Assembly: GCA_019279435.1 (NCBI GenBank)
Contig: JAAALK010000287.1
Location: forward strand, 18,662,162-18,726,161
Direction of reading: 5' to 3'
Length of the DNA stretch: 64,000 nt
Origin: Zizania palustris
Lineage: Eukaryota > Streptophyta > Magnoliopsida > Poales > Poaceae
The position numbers and the translations under genes were made by a program. Positions 1 through 10,330 of the stretch are shown here, in pieces. The notes below the pieces were generated by a model that saw only the letters and a program-made list of their open reading frames with translations, was not told the origin of the DNA and searched no databases. Each line of letters starts with the position of its first letter. Within the stretch, counting starts at the first letter, position 1.

Positions 1-1365
1 CACAAAATCTGAGAGCAACAGCTAGCTGCAGCAACATATTCGGCCTCAGCCGTCGATTGTGCAACACTAGACTGTTTGCGGGAAGACCAGCAAACCAATG
101 AAGTACCCAGAAAATGACAAGTACCAGAGGTACTCTTCCTATCAATTCTACACCCAGCAAAATTCGCATCGGAATAACCTCGAAGACATAAAGATGAAGA
201 TGCTGAATACCATATGCCAAATTCAAGGGTGTGTTTGAGATACCTTAAGATGCGCTTTACCGCTTGGCGGTGCGAAGCTCGTGGTGAAGCCTGAAAACGA
301 GCACACAGACACACTGCAAAGTGTATGTCCGGCCTCGTGGCAGTCAGGTAGAGGAGGGAGCCGATCATACTTCGGAACTCCTTCTGATCTACGGCTTCTC
401 CATCTTCGTCAGGGTCCAATGCTACAGATGTAGCCATTGGAGTGGCGAGGGGCATCGCATCGGACATGTCGAACTTCTTGAGCAGGTCCTTGGTGTACTT
501 TGTCTGGTAGACAAAAGTACCTTGTTTGCTTTGCTTGATTTGCAAACCAAGGAAAAAGGTGAGTTCACCCATCATTGACATTTCAAATTCCCTACTCATG
601 GTATCTGCAAACTCGGCAACCAAAGCATGAGAAGAGCCACCAAAGATGATATCATCCACATAAATTTGAACTAGGAGGAAATCTTTGCCATGCTTGAGAG
701 TAAACAAAGTTTTATCAATAGAGCCCATCAAATACCATCGCTCAAGCAGAAAAGACTTAAGTCTATCATACCACGCCCGAGGGGCCTGCTTGATTCCATA
801 AAGAGCCTTATGAAGTTTAAGGACTTTATGTGGGTACTTGGGGTTTTCAAAACTAGGGGGTTGTTTTACATAAACATCTTCACCTATGAAGCCATTAAGA
901 AAAGCACTTTTGACATCCATTTGATAGAGTTTGAATCCCCGGGATGTCGCAAAGGCAAGCAAAATCCTAATGGCCTCAAGGCGAGCAACAGGTGCAAAAG
1001 TTTCAGTAAAATCAATCCCTTCTAGTTGAGAAAAACCCTGAGCTACAAGTCTAGCCTTGTTTCTAACTATAGTCCCATCCTCCCCTTGTTTGTTTTTGAA
1101 AATCCATTTTGTTCCAATGAAATGAACATTTGGTGGAGGATCAACTAAAGTCCAGACTTGGTTTCTCTCAAAATTTTCAAGCTCTTCATGCATGGCATTG
1201 ATCCAACTAGAATCAGAAAGTGCATGACTAGCATCTAAGGGCTCGAACGAAGCAACAAAAGCAGCATTAGTGAAATGAGCGTGAGAACGTGTTACCCTTT
1301 GATCCAGCTCACCAATGATCTGCTCGGGAGGGTGCATCCTTTGAACATGATGTGGAGCCTCGCGG
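1..1365 (-). pseudogene. Element A reverse transcriptase and RNase H (partial, runs off window)
   Basis: Reading the minus strand from about 1365 down to 1 gives one open frame with no stop. It has the copia RT landmarks: the start of RT around WINAMHEELENF, then NKARLVAQGF, MDVKSAFLNG, the catalytic YVDDIIFGG near position 640, and TATRPD. It continues into RNase H with RKSTSGTCHFLG and an AEAEYVAAAASCC segment near position 30. It would copy element RNA into cDNA inside virus-like particles. It is in a different frame from the integrase ORF upstream; the shift lies at about 1330-1365. The C-terminus is cut by the window edge. Confidence 0.85.
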
Positions 1366-2862
1366 CGGGATGCAGTCTCCCCCCTCAATTTGTGCGTTGG
1401 AGTGGTCCAAGATGACCGATGTTGAGGTAGTCGCTTCGGGACCTCGTGCCGAAGTAGTTGAAGCGGGGTCAACTTCGGGGGTCGATGTCGAGGGTAGTAG
1501 GGGTTCATCCTCGAATTCTCCGGGATCTTCTTCTTCGAAGATGGTCTGTTCCATGTCGTGTTCATTTGCCTGTTCAAAATCAGAACTAACAGAGGGGGTT
1601 GATTCATCAAAAGTCACATCGCATGACTCGATGACAGTGTTAGTTTCCAAGTTATAAACACGATAAGAATGACCATGAGTAGTGTAACCCAAAAAGATCC
1701 CGTCAGAAGAGCGCGACTCAAATTTATCCAAATTACCACGTTTTAGGATAAAGCAGTGACAACCAAAAACTCGAAGATGAGTAACCTTGGGCTGTCTCCC
1801 AAAACGTAGCTCATAAGATGTCAAATTTAAAATTGAGCGCAAGAAGATTCGGTTTGAGATGTAACATGCAGTGTTCATGGCCTCAGCCCAGAATTTTCTA
1901 GGAGTCCTATGCTCATCAAGCATTGTCCTAGCCATCTCAACCAAAGTGCGATTCTTCCTCTCAACAACACCGTTCTGTTGAGGAACCCGCGGAGCAGAGA
2001 ATTGATGTTCTATGCCATGCTCCATGCAAAAGTCAACAAAGAGACTATTTTTGAACTCAGTGCCATTATCACTTCGAATGAATTTCAATGCACCTGGGAG
2101 TTCAGTGAAAAGTCTCAAAGCCAAGCTCCGAAAGTGTGAAAACACTTCATCCTTGCTGGCAAGAAAGAAGACCCAAGAGTAGCGAGAGAAATCGTCGACA
2201 ATTACTAGAACATACCACTTCCCGCCTAAAGAACTAACCCGAGAAGGACCTACAGTGTCCATATGGAGAAGTTCTTCGGGTTGTTCAGTCATCACTTTGG
2301 TGACTGGCGAATGCGAAGCGGCAATCATCTTACCATGTCGACAAGGAGCGCAAACTAAATTCTTCTCAAACTTGAGCTTGGGCAATCCTCGGATCAGGCC
2401 TAGGGCGCTCAGACGAGCGAGCAACTCAAAGCTCATATGCCCTAGTCTCCTATGCCACTTCCAAAGCTCAGAAGTCGAATGTGCAACAAGACAATGAGAA
2501 GAACCAGACGACTCTGAAAAATCAGCTCCAAAAACTCTCCCAACCCTAAAGATCTTACACACCACAATGCCATCAGAATTGAGCACTTGCGAAGTATCGC
2601 GATGAAATCGCACTTCGAAGCCCTCATCAAGCAACTGAGATACAGACAGCAAATTGTATCCCAGGTTTTCAACCAAAGCAACATCTTTGAGAGTGAAGTT
2701 CGAGTTAATTCTTACCACACCTTTACCTTTCACTCTACTCCTTCGATTGTTTCCGAAGGTGATATGTTCCCTTTGCTTGGTTGTGGTGAGGCTGGAGAAC
2801 CATGTTGTATCTCCGGTCATGTGGCGCGAACAACCGGAATCCATGATCCACGTGCCCTCCAA
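1309..2862 (-). pseudogene. Element A protease and integrase
   Basis: A 517-codon stretch. It opens with the aspartic protease active-site segment WIMDSGCSRHMTG. A GAG-pre-integrase zinc-binding segment follows (WHRRLGHMS ... CAPCRHGK, an HHCC finger). The integrase core then has its D, D and E in LLHMDTVGPS, IRSDNGTEFKN and VVERKNRTLVE. The protease would mature the polyprotein, and the integrase would insert cDNA into the host chromosome. An in-frame TAG at 2878-2880 separates it from the Gag-side ORF, and a frameshift near 1345 separates it from RT. Pol was therefore one long frame before decay. Confidence 0.88.
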
Positions 2863-2877
2863 GCCTCGATCTGTCGC

Positions 2878-3369
2878 CTACACACAATAAGAATATCTCG
2901 ATCGCTCAGTGCTGGGGTGAGTGAAAAAATGACGAGGCATCCAGCACTGAGTGACACGAGTAGTAGGCGCAGTAAAAGTAGACGGTCTACGCACATAATA
3001 ATCAGAATGATGCAAAGTGCGAGGTCTACCTACATGCTGTGATCGAACAACATGTCGAGGTCTCCTACTCTGACGAGGTACAAAGCTACTCGCCCGAGGT
3101 CTACCACCATATGGAACATGGTGAACACCTCGAGGAGCAAAACCTCTCCGAGAAGCACGAGGAGCCTCAAAAGCAGGACGATAGTACAACTCAGACTCAT
3201 GCATACCTAAAGATGGGTAATGCATGTCCTGGTAACTCATCGCCTGAGAGCGTCGCTCATCCTTGATGCGACGAAAACATAACCCAACCAAATGACCCGC
3301 CCGCTGACAATAGGAACAATGAAACACTCTCCTGGGGGCACTCTCATGGGTCACAGGAGCAACTCTCAC
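2878..3369 (-). pseudogene. Element A Gag C-terminal segment with second zinc knuckle
   Basis: An arginine-rich segment in the same reading frame as the upstream Gag ORF and the downstream protease ORF. It is cut off from each by an in-frame TAG codon (at 3388-3390 and 2878-2880). It carries a second CCHC-type knuckle, CSYCQRAGHLVGLC, followed by basic, tyrosine-rich low-complexity sequence. The same knuckle-plus-basic layout occurs in element F. It probably belonged to Gag or the Gag-Pol linker and bound RNA. The two TAGs may be decay or, less likely, a readthrough signal; see findings. Confidence 0.75.
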
Positions 3370-3387
3370 AGGCTCCTTGGGTTTTCT

Positions 3388-5339
3388 CTATGTGGTTCTC
3401 TTGGGAGGATTTTTCTTGGCAGGAGGTGTGGTTTTCTTTGGTGGATGGGTAGGTTTTTTGGCTGATGGGGTGTCTAACAGAGCTCTCTCTTTCTCTAGGG
3501 TAGTGGGAGAGGTGAAAACAGTTTTGGTCTTACTGTCTGAAGGTATCCTCTCAAAACCCAAACCTAGAGCTACCCCTGCTCTGTCAGCACACAACTTGGT
3601 CTTGGCCAAGAGCAAATCCATCCTACCCTTTCCCTCAGTGCATTTATTAACCACAGAAAGAAGGTATTCATTTTCGGACATGAGGTTCTCAGCTCGCTCT
3701 CTAGCAGTGCCTAGCTGGTCCTTAAGGGTGATGCAAGTGTCACACACAGGCTGCACATCCTTAGAACTACCGGCCCTCTCCAATCTAGCCTCTAAATCAT
3801 GAACATGCTTATCACGTAAATTAATGCTATCGCGTAATAAAGAGCAGTTCATGCTATCAATAATATCATGAGGTCTAGAATCCACCTCCAAAAGCTGCTT
3901 CTGTGCAGTCTCAAGCTCAGAAAGAGTTTGAGCATGAACAGAACGCAACTGAGCAAGCTCACTCATGACGACAGAATAGGACTCACATTCAGCATCATCA
4001 AATTTAGACTTAAGCATGGCATATTCAGTAGAAATAGTTTCTAACCTAAGTCTAAGGTCTTTTCTTTCTCTAGCTGCTTGCACAAGTAATCTATCCTGGC
4101 CAAGAACTACTTCATTCAGCTCATCTAATTTAATCAATAGCTGGTCAGATGATAGGTTTACCTCAAATGAGTCAAGCTCATCGCCGCTGTGATCGCTGTC
4201 GGCCATGAAGCAAAGGCCGGTGAAGTCTCGTCCCTTCTTGTCCTTCTTGTCCTCCTTCCTTGGGGACTCCTCCTCCTCAGAGCTCGACTCCTCAGTTGAG
4301 GAAGTGTCGATGTCGCTGAGAGCAGCAACAAAGGCTCTGGAAGCGGCCTTGGCTACTCTCTTAGCCACCTTGCCGCGCTTGCCCTTCACAAAAGGCTTCC
4401 TCTCCTTTTTGTGGTATTTGGGGCGCTCACTCTCATCTCTCTTCTTGAGCTTAGGGCAATTAGCCTTGATGTGAGAAGTGTCACCACATTCATAGCAACC
4501 ACTAAAACCACTTCTCCTCTGATCCCGTCTCTCATGATGAAAGCGGGTGAACCTCCGGGCAATGAGAGCAAGCTCATCATCATCTAGAGTGTCCACCTGC
4601 TCCTTTGTGACGGAGACCAGGGAGGACAAAGCAAAACCATCTGCAAAAACACAAGTACCAGATGTGCTTGGTTCTGCAGTGGTGCCACGGCTAGTGCTAG
4701 AAACCAATGCCAACGGCTGTGGCAAAGAGCTTCTGTGCACTGCAAGAGATGCCTTGGCAATCTCTGTGGACTTCAGCTTGCTAAAGAGTTTATCACAGGT
4801 CAAAGTGTCATAGTCTGCGGACTCCTCAATGCTGGATATCTTTACTTCCCATATGCTACGATCAAGAGCATAGAGAAGCTTGATAGCCCTATCATGATCA
4901 CTGTAAGCAAGCGTCCCGTTGGAGCGCAAGTTACTCACTATTGCGTCAAAGCGAGAAAACATGGCATCTATAGATTCACCAGGTGCCTGCACAAACAGCT
5001 GATACTGTGGTTGTAGGTGCTTTGGCGCCTGGCCTTAATCTGAGTAGAGCCCTCATGAAAAACAGTGAGTGTTGTCCAAATCTCCCTAGCAGTCCTCAGG
5101 TGCTGCACCCTATCGAACTCACTTCTACTCAAACCGATGAACAGTATATTTCTTGCCTTGGAGTTGGCATTATACTGATCCTTCTCAGTCTGAGAGGTGC
5201 GAGTCTCAGGGATGGAGTATTGTGAGTCCACAATCTCCCAAATTGCATTTCCTTGGCTTAACAAGTAAGCCTCCATGCGCACCTTCCAGTATGCAAAATC
5301 TGTCCCATCGAACAGAGGAATTTTACTGCCTCTATCCAT
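3388..5339 (-). pseudogene. Element A Gag (capsid and first zinc knuckle), frameshifted
   Basis: The start at 5339 is the first ATG after the primer site and opens with MDRGSKIPLFDGTDFAYWK, typical of the copia Gag N-terminus (UBN2-type). The frame shifts at about 5000; the rest is open from 4992 to 3388. Features in order are the capsid-like region, the zinc knuckle CYECGDTSHIKANC, a basic and serine/glutamate-rich linker, and a long coiled coil (heptad leucines around LIKLDELNEVVLGQDRLL). The C-terminus is rich in proline and lysine. Gag forms the virus-like particle and binds element RNA. The frameshift prevents a full-length product. Confidence 0.85.
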
Positions 5340-5390
5340 GTCGCCAACAGATCACAAAACCGGTTAAGGTCAACTGGTGATCTTAACCTG

Positions 5391-5402
5391 CTCTGATACC
5401 AA
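5391..5402 (-). other. Element A primer-binding site (initiator Met tRNA)
   Basis: On the minus strand, one base after the LTR end, is TTGGTATCAGAG. It matches the usual plant retrotransposon primer site complementary to the 3' end of initiator methionine tRNA. It confirms that the LTR at 5404-7050 is the 5' LTR of a minus-strand element. Confidence 0.9.
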
Positions 5403-5403
5403 T

Positions 5404-7050
5404 TGTTGGACCAGAAACGGCGACCAGAGGGGGGTGAATGGGAGCTTTTAAAATTACGGGCTAAAAACAGCCTACGGTTTGGTTCAGTCTTCTGCGGAAC
5501 AGGCTTCGAACACAACCTTCGAAGGTCTGGTTTGGAGGTACTTCGACAGCTCCGAACACAGGCTTCGCAGGAGCAAAAGTTCGAAGCCAAGAAGACTACG
5601 CTCCACTCACTACCCTCGAAAAACTACTCTGCTAAGTCAGTGCAGGCTCCGCACACAGGGTGCTTCGAGCAGGCTTCGCACTTCACCCTTCGCAAGAGTG
5701 GACAGCCCTCTGAGGACTTTGACCAAGTACTTGGCAGCAGCAACTGGTGTTGTGCTTGAATGTTACCTACCGAGCCCCCATATTTATAGCCCACAGTTCA
5801 CCCAAAGGAAATGACTACTTTACCCCTAGGGTTTACAAAGGATTTGTCTCTACAGAACTAAGGGGTACAAAAGGTAGTCCACCTTTATTTTGGAGGCTTC
5901 TCTGTCAGCTTTGCAAAGGGGACAGCGTCAGCTTTTTGCAGAGCAGACAGTGTCAGCCTTTGCAGTCTTTGACCTTCTGCAGCCTCCCTTCGCATGCGAG
6001 GGTGCGGTAGCTTCGGCGAGAAGCCTTGAGCCTGATGGCCTTCGCTTCGCCGAAGATGGCCTTCGATACAATGACGGTTTTGAGCCGAACCCGTCAAAGC
6101 CCTTGGGCCTTCGCACCAACACCTCCGGAGTGGACCACCACGGCTTCGCAGCTACTCCCAGCTCGAACTCCATCAGTCTGTGTACCAAAGCCATGCAGGC
6201 CAAAGCACCTCAAGTCAACCTTCCTCCGGAGCTAGCCTTGCTCCGAAGCCTTCCACCCTCCGAAGCCCCACCTTCGGAGTACCACCCTTCGAAGTCCCTC
6301 CTTCGTCCAAGGCCTCCGCATGAAGCATTCCATGAGCCCTTCGTCACAGTGCCTCTCCCCAAGCACACTCCTCGACGAGCCTCACCCGGACCATGCCTTC
6401 GATGCGCCTTGACTTCTGAGACCTTCGTTGGGTACCTTCGAATGTCTCCCTCCGGAGCACACTTCGAATTCCTTGCCTCCGCAGAGGACTTGTTCCATCC
6501 AACTCCGAAGTCACTCCATTCGGAGTACCTTCGAAGTGCCTCACCTCCGAGGACTTTATCTCGGAGCACCTTTAGCTGGAGCCACGCTCCGCACTCTCTG
6601 CCTTCACTTGGCACGCCTCGACCCGAGGACCGACCCGGACCCCCTTCGCAGTCACCGTGACGGAGCTCCCCGCTCCCCTAGCATCAAGCCTCCCGCTTGA
6701 CCCAGGTTCACCTGCTGCGAACCTTGTTTGTCGCCTCCGAAGTCCCTGCACACCACAGACAAGCAGCCAAGTGTATCCAGTACTCCGGAGACCTCTCCGG
6801 GTTAGCAACCTCCGGTACACACTCCGGTGTACCGCCCAAAGTACCGAAGCCTTTGGTACACACCCAGTCATCGTGTACTGTCGGACCCCTCCGACAAGCA
6901 CACTCCGCTGCACAGCTGCAGCAAACAGCCACCGAACACCCTTCGGTAAGACCACCTCCGAACAACCTCCGGAGGTCCAACCTCTGAACCCCCTTCGGAG
7001 GTACCCCTTCGAACAGAGGTAAAAAGCCTATCAATCACTCATCACAAACA
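5404..7050 (-). repeat. Element A 5' LTR (1647 bp)
   Basis: On the minus strand it begins TGTTTGTGATGAG and ends GGTCCAACA, giving TG...CA ends. The inner end lies one base from the primer site. The outer end abuts gypsy RT coding sequence. Its inner terminus shares GACCAGAGGGGGGTGAATGG (plus-strand reading) with the LTRs of element F and the solo LTR, so the three are related. The body is dense in CTTCG/CGAAG words. The outer boundary is set by the TG...CA rule and the start of gypsy homology. The second LTR lies outside the window, so I could not compare the pair. Confidence 0.82.
5781..5788 (-). promoter_or_regulatory. Putative TATA box of element A LTR
   Basis: TATAAATA on the minus strand, in the context GGGCTATAAATATGGGG. 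The same GGGC(TG)CTATAAATA context occurs in the LTRs of element F. It is likely the core promoter; no transcript data are available here. Confidence 0.6.
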
Positions 7051-7312
7051 CTGAAACCAACCCTTGGTTTCTCAGTTTGGAAGCTTTCTTCACAGTCTGG
7101 GGTCCATTCAATTTTTACCTCCTTTTGCAAAAATCTGGTCATAGGCTTGGCGATCTTCGAAAAATTCTCAATGAACCGACGGTAGTATCCGGCCAATCCG
7201 AGAAAACTCCAGATCTCGGTTACGCTCGTGGGCTGTAACCAGTTGGTTACTACTTCTACGGTGGTCGGGTCCACAGCTATTCCTCCGGCAGATATGACAT
7301 GGCCGAGGAACT
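7051..7312 (-). pseudogene. Element C distal fragment: gypsy RT connection/thumb
   Basis: Minus-strand translation gives FLGHVISAGGIAVDP and SFLGLAGYYRRFIENFSK, the conserved segment after the gypsy RT active site. The piece continues the reading that stops at 19231 on the other side of element B. The join falls in the EVKF|LGH motif and the GAACT duplication sits on both sides of B. The left end is cut by element A. The rest of this pol (RNase H, integrase, 3' LTR) must lie left of the window. Together the two pieces date B and A as later than C. Confidence 0.88.
7308..7312. repeat. Target-site duplication of element B (left copy, GAACT)
   Basis: GAACT directly precedes the TGTAACACC start of the B left LTR. 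It is repeated at 19226-19230 directly after the right LTR. A five-base duplication is the normal size for LTR retrotransposon integration. Confidence 0.93.
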
Positions 7313-8066
7313 TGTAACACCCCAAGAAATAAAAACAAATAAAATAAAAGAAAAGTATTATTTAAATCATTTCTGGGTTTTATTATTAAAAGAAATCCTA
7401 AAAGAGCCCTAATAAAGCCAAACAGAGAGAAATATTCAAAATATGGACTTGAAAATTTTATGAGATAAACTAGAGGCCAAAACATAATTTCAGGAATTTT
7501 TACAAAATTTTATCAACAGTGATTCAACCCTTAATAAAATATATGAATTACTGGATTTATTTTAAATCAGAAAAGAATTAAAAATACCTAACGGGCCTCA
7601 ACCCTCAAAGCACCCGAGCCCGGCCCAATCCAAGCCATGAGCCACTAACATGTGGGACCAGCCTGTCGGCGTGCTCCCCCGCTTCCCTCTCTTCCGCCGC
7701 GTCCCGCCTGGCCCCGCATGACAACCACCTGCGCCCGCCTTCGCCACTGACCGCTCGGCTCCGCCTGTCGGCGCTCATTTTCCCGCTCGCCCTCTGACAG
7801 GTGGAGCCCACCTGTCAGATTCATCTTCTCCATGGAAGGGGATCACCCCCTTCCTTCTTCCCGACGATCACCTTCTGTTCCCGCCGCCGGCCGCCTCGAT
7901 CCGCCCGATCCGACCCCGGATCACTTTCCCCGAACGCCGCCGCCCCCTTTCCTTCCTTAGCCGACACGGTTTCGCGTGAAAGGAAAGCTACCCGAAGCTT
8001 GGAAAGACCTCGCCGGAGCTCTCGGGAACCCTTCGGTTCCTTGCCATATGGACGCCGGCGACCCCC

Positions 8067-8072
8067 TATAAG
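8067..8072 (+). promoter_or_regulatory. Putative TATA box of element B LTR
   Basis: TATAAG within CCCCCTATAAG, between GC-rich flanks. Equivalent boxes sit at the same place in the LTRs of C (25284-25292), E (45639-45645) and H (63237-63244). The transcription start would be near 8100. The right LTR has the same box near 17000. Confidence 0.6.
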
Positions 8073-8376
8073 AACCCCCTCTGGCCTCCTCACTCACCCC
8101 ACGCCAACAGAGCCATCCTCGAGCGAAACCAGAGCGCCTTTGCCCTCCTTTCGGTCTTCGGCTCCGTTTCGCCACCGGCGAGCCCTCGCCATCGCCTCGG
8201 ACCCCCATCGCCCTAGCCATCGTCACCGTCGGGTCCGTCGTCGCCCGCTCGTCCTCGGCCACGCATCCATTGGCCGTGGAACCCGCCAGATCATCGTCGC
8301 CATCGAGCTCCCGAACCCCCTCCGCCGTCTACACTCGCTGCCGGCCACCATCCGTCGCCTTCCGTCGCTATCTGAG

Positions 8377-8378
8377 GT
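8377..8378 (+). promoter_or_regulatory. Candidate 5' splice donor in LTR leader (CTGAG|GTACTG)
   Basis: The GT follows about 275 nt of GC-rich leader with no ATG. A donor-like GTAY sits at the same position in the other LTR groups: GTACTG at 17308, GTATCC in C (minus, 24983), GTATGC in E (minus, 45350) and GTACGG in H (minus, 62937). In all of them an AT-rich, intron-like stretch follows. This is inference from position and composition; no cDNA is available. Confidence 0.45.
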
Positions 8379-9204
8379 ACTGTCATGACCCCCTTCCCCT
8401 CCGCGTTCCATTTTTGGCTTTAGCTAGGCACCTAGGCACTCGCCGCCGTCGCCTCCACCGCGCCCGAGCCCCCGCCGTCGCTGGAGACGAAGGGTACGAG
8501 CCACTTACGCACGTGCCATGCCGGACGCACTCACGGTCGTCCGATCGCGATCGGAGGGCTAGGATTAAATTAATCTGGGCCCTCGGATCTGGTCAAAGGG
8601 GTATCGAGGCCTCTCGGCCGTCGATCGCCACTTAAACCCCCGAAGTGATCTCGAGCGTCCACGCGTACCGTTTCGGTATGATTTAATCGTGGCCGTCCGA
8701 TTTCATTAAAACCTTCCCGCCTCGCGCCCGATCGCCGAATCTAGATCCGACGGTCCTGGTTGACCCGGTTCACGCGCACAGTGCACCTGTCCACCGTGGG
8801 CCTGGCTCACCGTGGACCAGAGCCCATTTTCAGTTTAAATAAAATTCCAGAAATTGATTTAAACTTTGAAAATTCATAACTTGCTCATTTTAACTCCAAA
8901 TTTCACCATTCAAATTTTGTTAAATTCAGCATAACATTCTCTACACATTAATGCCATAAAAACAGTATGTTACTGTTATCCAAAATATTTTTAATAAATA
9001 TTTAAATAAAAACCCCTTAGGGATAAATTATTAATTCAGAAAAATAAATTAGAAAAGCCTTGAGAAATATAAGTTTACTGTTTATTCACCAAACATCAGA
9101 ATAATGAAACTTTATTCCACATAATAAAGCCACAAATATGTATGTTTATTATTTGGTGGATTTTATATGTTTATTGAATGTGTTGTTTATTTTTTCGTAT
9201 CAAG

Positions 9205-9273
9205 AAGACTACGAGTTCGTCGAGGAGCCGGAGTTCTACCCCGAGGTTCCTCCATCCCCTTTTGCTGATCAAG
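9205..9273 (+). other. Conserved 69-nt LTR block, candidate exon with GC-type donor (B left)
   Basis: Preceded by a T-rich tract and TATCAAG (or the next AG three bases on) and followed by GCAAGT, the classic donor of GC-AG introns. Read in one frame it gives DYE..EEPEFYPEVPPSPF. Equivalent blocks, all exactly 69 nt, lie at 17877-17945, 23942-24010, 27917-27985, 44350-44418, 53251-53319 and 62106-62174. Differences among groups fall mostly at third codon positions or keep similar residues, and conservation collapses right after GGCAAGTCA. No ATG opens this frame, and in B a TGA sits just upstream if the leader donor is used. It may be a conserved untranslated exon or a peptide with an unusual start. 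Confidence 0.5.
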
Positions 9274-9539
9274 GCAAGTCATCGACCACCTCTGTTGAAA
9301 CAGTTGATCATCATTGAGCCCATGTTTTAATAAATTATCGCTATAACCCATAGGTAAATATTGCATTAGTCAAATATCAAAGCCTTACAATTATATTTAT
9401 TAGATCCCCGTCCTTGTGTGCAAACCCAAGCCATGCTTATTGAGCCCTAACTCCTTGTCACTCTACTATAAAATTATTAGCTAGTGCCCAATGTACCGGC
9501 ACAACTGCTATAGGATAAAAAGAATGAGTCGTAGATAGC

Positions 9540-10330
9540 TGGTTTCTGTATATGAATTTCCCCGTTATTCTCGTATCTGGACTCTGTTGGAGTTGGCTAA
9601 GTTATAAGTATGGTGGGTTCCGGGTGCAAGCTCGGGTATTGGTTTGTCGCACCCGGGGCACTATAAGGACCGGTCTGCGGGATCTGTTGCAAAGCACTTC
9701 TGTACCAACCACAAGTCTAATGGGTAAGTCCTAACTGGAAGTGTGGAACGCTCCGGCTCTCGGCACCATAGTGGAGGGGTCAAGGGGCTAGCCCTCAGGG
9801 CGCCTTGTACCGACGATGGCTCAAGGGGGGGTATGGTGGAAACTCGACATGGCGAGACACGATACGAAACCCATAAGAGGGTGCTGTTGAGTCGGGGAAG
9901 ACCATACGGAAGGTTTTGGCATGAGTTCCGATGAAATGGGTCATCTCGTTACACTTCGGTGTAAGTGATGAGTGCGTGCCTTGTGGGTACAGTGGTACAT
10001 CTCTGATCAGAGTAATTTAATCTTTTCGAAAAGCCGAGCCCACGGTCAAGGGTGGGTTGTGTGACTACTCGCAGTTAGTTTACAATTGTTTGAATGATTG
10101 ATGTATTCATGGCATGTAAGGACTGTTGTGCGAGGAGGTAAAACGTACTCCTCGAGTTAGAAGATGATGATGCATACACATGTTTACTTTTCAGTACTAA
10201 TACATTGATCACATTTAATGCTTTACAATTATGCTTCTTCCGCAAAACTAGCCACTATCTCCCTTGTTATAACCTTGCATTATATCTGCATTCGGTGGCT
10301 TGCTGAGTACATCTGTACTCACCCCGTTGA
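9540..10330 (+). other. Conserved hairpin-rich leader block in LTR (R region)
   Basis: Contains several foldable elements kept in the LTRs of C, D, E and H: CCGGGTGC (9620-9627) pairing with GCACCCGG (9649-9656); TTACAC-TTCG-GTGTAA (9949-9964), a UUCG tetraloop stem; two 12-bp palindromes, CTCTGATCAGAG (10001-10012) and CTTTTCGAAAAG (10022-10033); and GAGTAC-ATCT-GTACTC (10305-10320). Stem sequences change with some pair compensation among groups, while loops vary. It lies in the predicted RNA leader and upstream of the primer site. A role in packaging, dimerisation or translation is inference. The ORF at 9552-9734 inside it is probably incidental. Confidence 0.5.

Larger units (their letters stand above)
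1..7050 (-). mobile_element. Element A: Ty1/copia LTR retrotransposon, SIRE/Maximus-like, 3' part beyond window edge
   Basis: A minus-strand copia element in the order 5' LTR, primer site, Gag with two CCHC knuckles, protease, integrase, RT, RNase H. The RT/RNase H frame runs off position 1, so the 3' end and 3' LTR are outside the window. The 5' LTR ends at 7050 against a gypsy RT fragment, so A inserted into element C. The expected target duplication next to it is CTGAA (7051-7055), but the matching copy is off the window. The domain order (integrase before RT) is seen directly and defines Ty1/copia. The SIRE-like lineage is inferred from the two knuckles, the coiled coil and the LTR end shared with element F. 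Confidence 0.9.

Noticed and set aside
1352..1657. Plus-strand frames antisense to copia and gypsy pol (for example 1352-1657, 2587-3042, 20374-20763)
   Set aside because: Each is a shadow of a clearly coding minus-strand frame.
5890..6660. 256-codon plus-strand frame in the A LTR
   Set aside because: It lies in the CTTCG-rich repeat of the LTR, antisense to the element, and shows no domain; such repeats stay open in several frames.
7801..8388. GC-rich 195-codon frame in the B left LTR (and 281 codons at 16733-17578)
   Set aside because: It spans the TATA-like box and the predicted start site, is Arg/Pro/Ser-rich as expected from GC-rich DNA, and is not kept in frame in the other LTR groups.
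8541..8554. Palindrome CCGATCGCGATCGG as a regulatory site
   Set aside because: Partly kept in other LTRs, but GC-rich CpG words are common there and I cannot separate signal from composition.
9552..9734. 60-codon frame kept in B (two copies) and H LTRs
   Set aside because: Conservation there is at the nucleotide level, hairpins included, and the frame is lost in C and other copies; not treated as a gene.
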